Positions 62,281 to 64,000 of a stretch of DNA of 64,000 nt are shown piece after piece; position 1 is the stretch's first letter, and the number at the start of each line of letters is the position of its first letter. The notes beneath the pieces are model-generated. The model was not told the origin of the DNA. It saw only the letters and a list, made by a program, of their open reading frames with translations, and made no database searches. This DNA is from an uncultured Alphaproteobacteria bacterium (GTDB lineage Bacteria > Pseudomonadota > Alphaproteobacteria > RF32 > CAG-239). A program made the position numbers and the translations under genes. The stretch is from positions 31,263 through 95,262 of the forward strand of contig CALXUP010000004.1 of assembly GCA_944391715.1 (NCBI GenBank), read 5' to 3'.

Positions 62281-63747
62281 TTATTTTGCTCCTTTAAATG
62301 CGGCATCTTCTTCCAAAGCCGAAGCGGTTTTAAAAATCGTCCCTTCGTCAAAAGCCTTCCCGATCAGCTGCAGTCCCAAAGGCAAACCGCTTTCGCTCAA
62401 ACCGACAGGCAGGCTCATTGCCGGCAGCCCGGCCAGATTGACCGATACGGTAAACACATCGTTCAGCCACATTGTCAAAGGATTCTCCTGCATGGATTTA
62501 TCCCCGATCGGAAAAGCCGGGGTCGGCGTGGTCGGCGTCAGAATAACGTCGCACTTCTCAAAAGCCTTGCGAAAATCGTCGCGAATAAGGCGGCGGACTT
62601 TTTGAGCTTTCAGATAATAAGCGTCATAATATCCGGCAGACAGCACATAAGTCCCGATCATAATCCGGCGTTTAACCTCTTTGCCGAAACCCTCTGTACG
62701 GGTATTGACATACATCTCGTCCAGATGCTCGCCGTCCACCCGCAAACCGTACCGAACGCCGTCATAACGCGCCAGATTGGAAGACGCCTCGGCCGGAGCG
62801 ATAATATAGTAAACCGCTAGCGCATATTTTGTATGGGGCAAAGAAATATCCACAATTTCCGCACCGCGGGCTTTCAGCATCTCTGCACCTTTTTCCCAGT
62901 ATTTAACGACTTCGGGATTCATTCCGTCAACTTTATATTCCCGTGGAATGCCGATTTTTAATCCTTTAATGTCCTGTCCCAAAAAAGCCTCAAAATCCGG
63001 CACGGCAATATCGGCAGACGTTGCGTCTTTGGCATCATGCCCCGACATTGTTTTCAAAAGCAAAGCACAGTCACGCACATCTTTGGCAATCGGCCCGGCC
63101 TGATCAAGAGAAGAGGCAAAAGCAATAATGCCGTAACGCGAACAACGGCCGTAAGTCGGTTTAATGCCGGTAACGCCGCAATAAGCAGAAGGTTGACGAA
63201 TAGAACCGCCGGTATCCGTACCAAGCGCCCCGGCACAAAGATCAGCAGCAACCGCTGCGGCCGAACCGCCGGAAGACCCTCCTGCAACCAATGGCCTGTC
63301 ATCATTTTTGGCTTTCCACGGATTAACGGCCGGCCCGTAATAACTTGTTTCGTTACTGCCGCCCATGGCAAACTCATCCATATTCAGCTTGCCGAGAAAA
63401 CTTGCCCCGGCGTTTAACAGATTTGACGTAACCGTAGATTCATAAGGCGGAACAAAACCGTCCAGTATATGAGAACAAGCTGTTGTACGAATACCCTTTG
63501 TGCAAAACAAATCTTTAATTCCGAGCGGAATACCTTCCAAAGCGCGCGCCGTTCCGTTTTGGTAGCGTTCATCCGAAACCTTTGCCTGCTCCAATGCCTT
63601 CTCCGGCGTTTCCATAACATAGGCGTTATAAGAACGTCCGGTTTCCATTGCTTCAATATAAGCCTTATTCAATTCGGTTGCCGAAAACTCTTTCTTTTTT
63701 AACCCGTCCAAAGCCCGGGCAATTGTCAAATCCGTTAATTTAGCCAT
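62281..63747 (-). CDS. gatA: Aspartyl/glutamyl-tRNA amidotransferase subunit A
   Basis: Amidase subunit of GatCAB that releases ammonia from glutamine, 488 aa. The Lys-Ser-Ser triad is visible: Lys78 in GIKDLF, then [12 protein letters not shown] near 153 and [12 protein letters not shown] near 177. It is followed by gatB. The usual upstream partner gatC is not adjacent; the upstream DNA is a tandem hairpin repeat. Confidence 0.96.
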   Translation of the reverse strand: MAKLTDLTIARALDGLKKKEFSATELNKAYIEAMETGRSYNAYVMETPEKALEQAKVSDERYQNGTARALEGIPLGIKDLFCTKGIRTTACSHILDGFVPPYESTVTSNLLNAGASFLGKLNMDEFAMGGSNETSYYGPAVNPWKAKNDDRPLVAGGSSGGSAAAVAADLCAGALGTDTGGSIRQPSAYCGVTGIKPTYGRCSRYGIIAFASSLDQAGPIAKDVRDCALLLKTMSGHDAKDATSADIAVPDFEAFLGQDIKGLKIGIPREYKVDGMNPEVVKYWEKGAEMLKARGAEIVDISLPHTKYALAVYYIIAPAEASSNLARYDGVRYGLRVDGEHLDEMYVNTRTEGFGKEVKRRIMIGTYVLSAGYYDAYYLKAQKVRRLIRDDFRKAFEKCDVILTPTTPTPAFPIGDKSMQENPLTMWLNDVFTVSVNLAGLPAMSLPVGLSESGLPLGLQLIGKAFDEGTIFKTASALEEDAAFKGAK

Positions 63748-63800
63748 TCTTTTTTTCTTTCTCGTTGCCTAATCTATCTTTAATTTTACCAAAAAATTTT

Positions 63801-64000
63801 CGCAAATTGCTTTAGAAAACTCTCTGCTCCTTCAAAAACTTCGTCAGAGAGAATTTATAAAGTGATTTGCCAAGCGAAGAAAATTTTAGCGTACAAAATA
63901 GTACGTGAATTTTCTGAGACTGCCGCAAATTGCTTTAGAAAACTCTCTGCTCCTTCAAAAACTTCGTCAGAGAGAATTTATAAAGTGATTTGCCAAGCGA
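63801..64000. repeat. Tandem repeat, 123-bp unit, continuing past the window
   Basis: One full copy (63801-63923) and 77 bases of an identical second copy. Each unit holds a large imperfect hairpin (GCAAATTGCTTTA pairing with TAAAGTGATTTGC, inner CTCTCTG/CAGAGAG) and a second hairpin around GCGTAC/GTACG. I see no open frame or spacer structure. It lies upstream of gatA. Confidence 0.85.

Noticed and set aside
63801..64000. CRISPR array
   Set aside because: The unit is 123 bp, copies are contiguous, there are no unique spacers, and no cas genes are present.

Overview
This window reads as the chromosome of an anaerobic, Gram-negative alphaproteobacterium, probably an uncultured gut lineage. 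The S4 protein (204 aa) has the alphaproteobacterial form. Lipid A and Kdo genes (lpxK, waaA), an 8-stranded outer-membrane barrel and LPS sugar genes show an outer membrane. An Rnf complex, the [FeFe]-hydrogenase maturase HydG and a TM1266-type hydrogenase-system regulator point to fermentative, hydrogen-linked metabolism. The lineage is inferred from protein resemblance only; no 16S rRNA gene is present.

Layout. 1-4.1 kb: rnfC(partial)-D-G-E-A, closed by a terminator. 4.1-6.5 kb: a small unknown gene, a family 5 uracil-DNA glycosylase, an outer-membrane barrel and a small membrane protein. An 0.8 kb AT-rich gap follows. 7.3-12.6 kb (minus): a large membrane protein resembling phosphoethanolamine transferases, then yejE and yejF without yejA or yejB. 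12.7-21 kb: rpsD, a TPR-methyltransferase/NUDIX/GNAT operon, tldE-tldD, a proline iminopeptidase and a sirtuin. 21-22.8 kb (minus): a four-gene ECF sigma operon (small membrane anti-sigma candidate, sigma, Spy-like periplasmic protein, His-rich periplasmic protein) headed by a GAACC-N16-CGTT promoter. 22.8-30.6 kb: a U32 protease/RlhA-like gene, an NlpE-like lipoprotein, a GT92 gene broken by one stop codon, a GT2 gene, hisS and a sucrose-phosphate-synthase-like glycosyltransferase. 30.8-32.6 kb: hydG and the TM1266 regulator.

32.7-44.4 kb (minus) is one surface-polysaccharide operon. It runs GT2, rmlA, rmlC, rmlD, rmlB, a 3,4-ketoisomerase, a hexapeptide acetyltransferase, a GT2-GT4 fusion, a deacetylase-sulfotransferase fusion, a methyltransferase carrying a 9-G tract, a sugar aminotransferase and a GT2. 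It should make dTDP-L-rhamnose and a dTDP-3-acetamido-3,6-dideoxyhexose, and its centre is visibly AT-richer than the ends. Directly upstream is a serine recombinase of the Bacteroides Mpi type. Between the recombinase and the operon a pair of 9-bp inverted repeats resembling Mpi sites encloses about 157 bp. A hairpin-plus-T-tract abuts the recombinase's ribosome-binding site. I consider this candidate phase-variation switch the most interesting system in the window.

45.5-64 kb: a DksA-like zinc-finger protein, GNAT and chloramphenicol-acetyltransferase-like genes, tRNA-Val(UAC), HU and Lon. Next comes an operon pairing a lone SpoA/FliN domain protein with a DUF374 acyltransferase, waaA and lpxK. 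After that come an aldo/keto reductase, msrA, an ASCH protein, an unknown 441-aa membrane protein, a duplicated tRNA-Ser 3' flank and tRNA-Ser(GCU). The last part holds a ZIP transporter, a NUDIX hydrolase, gatB and gatA without gatC, and a 123-bp tandem hairpin repeat running off the window end.
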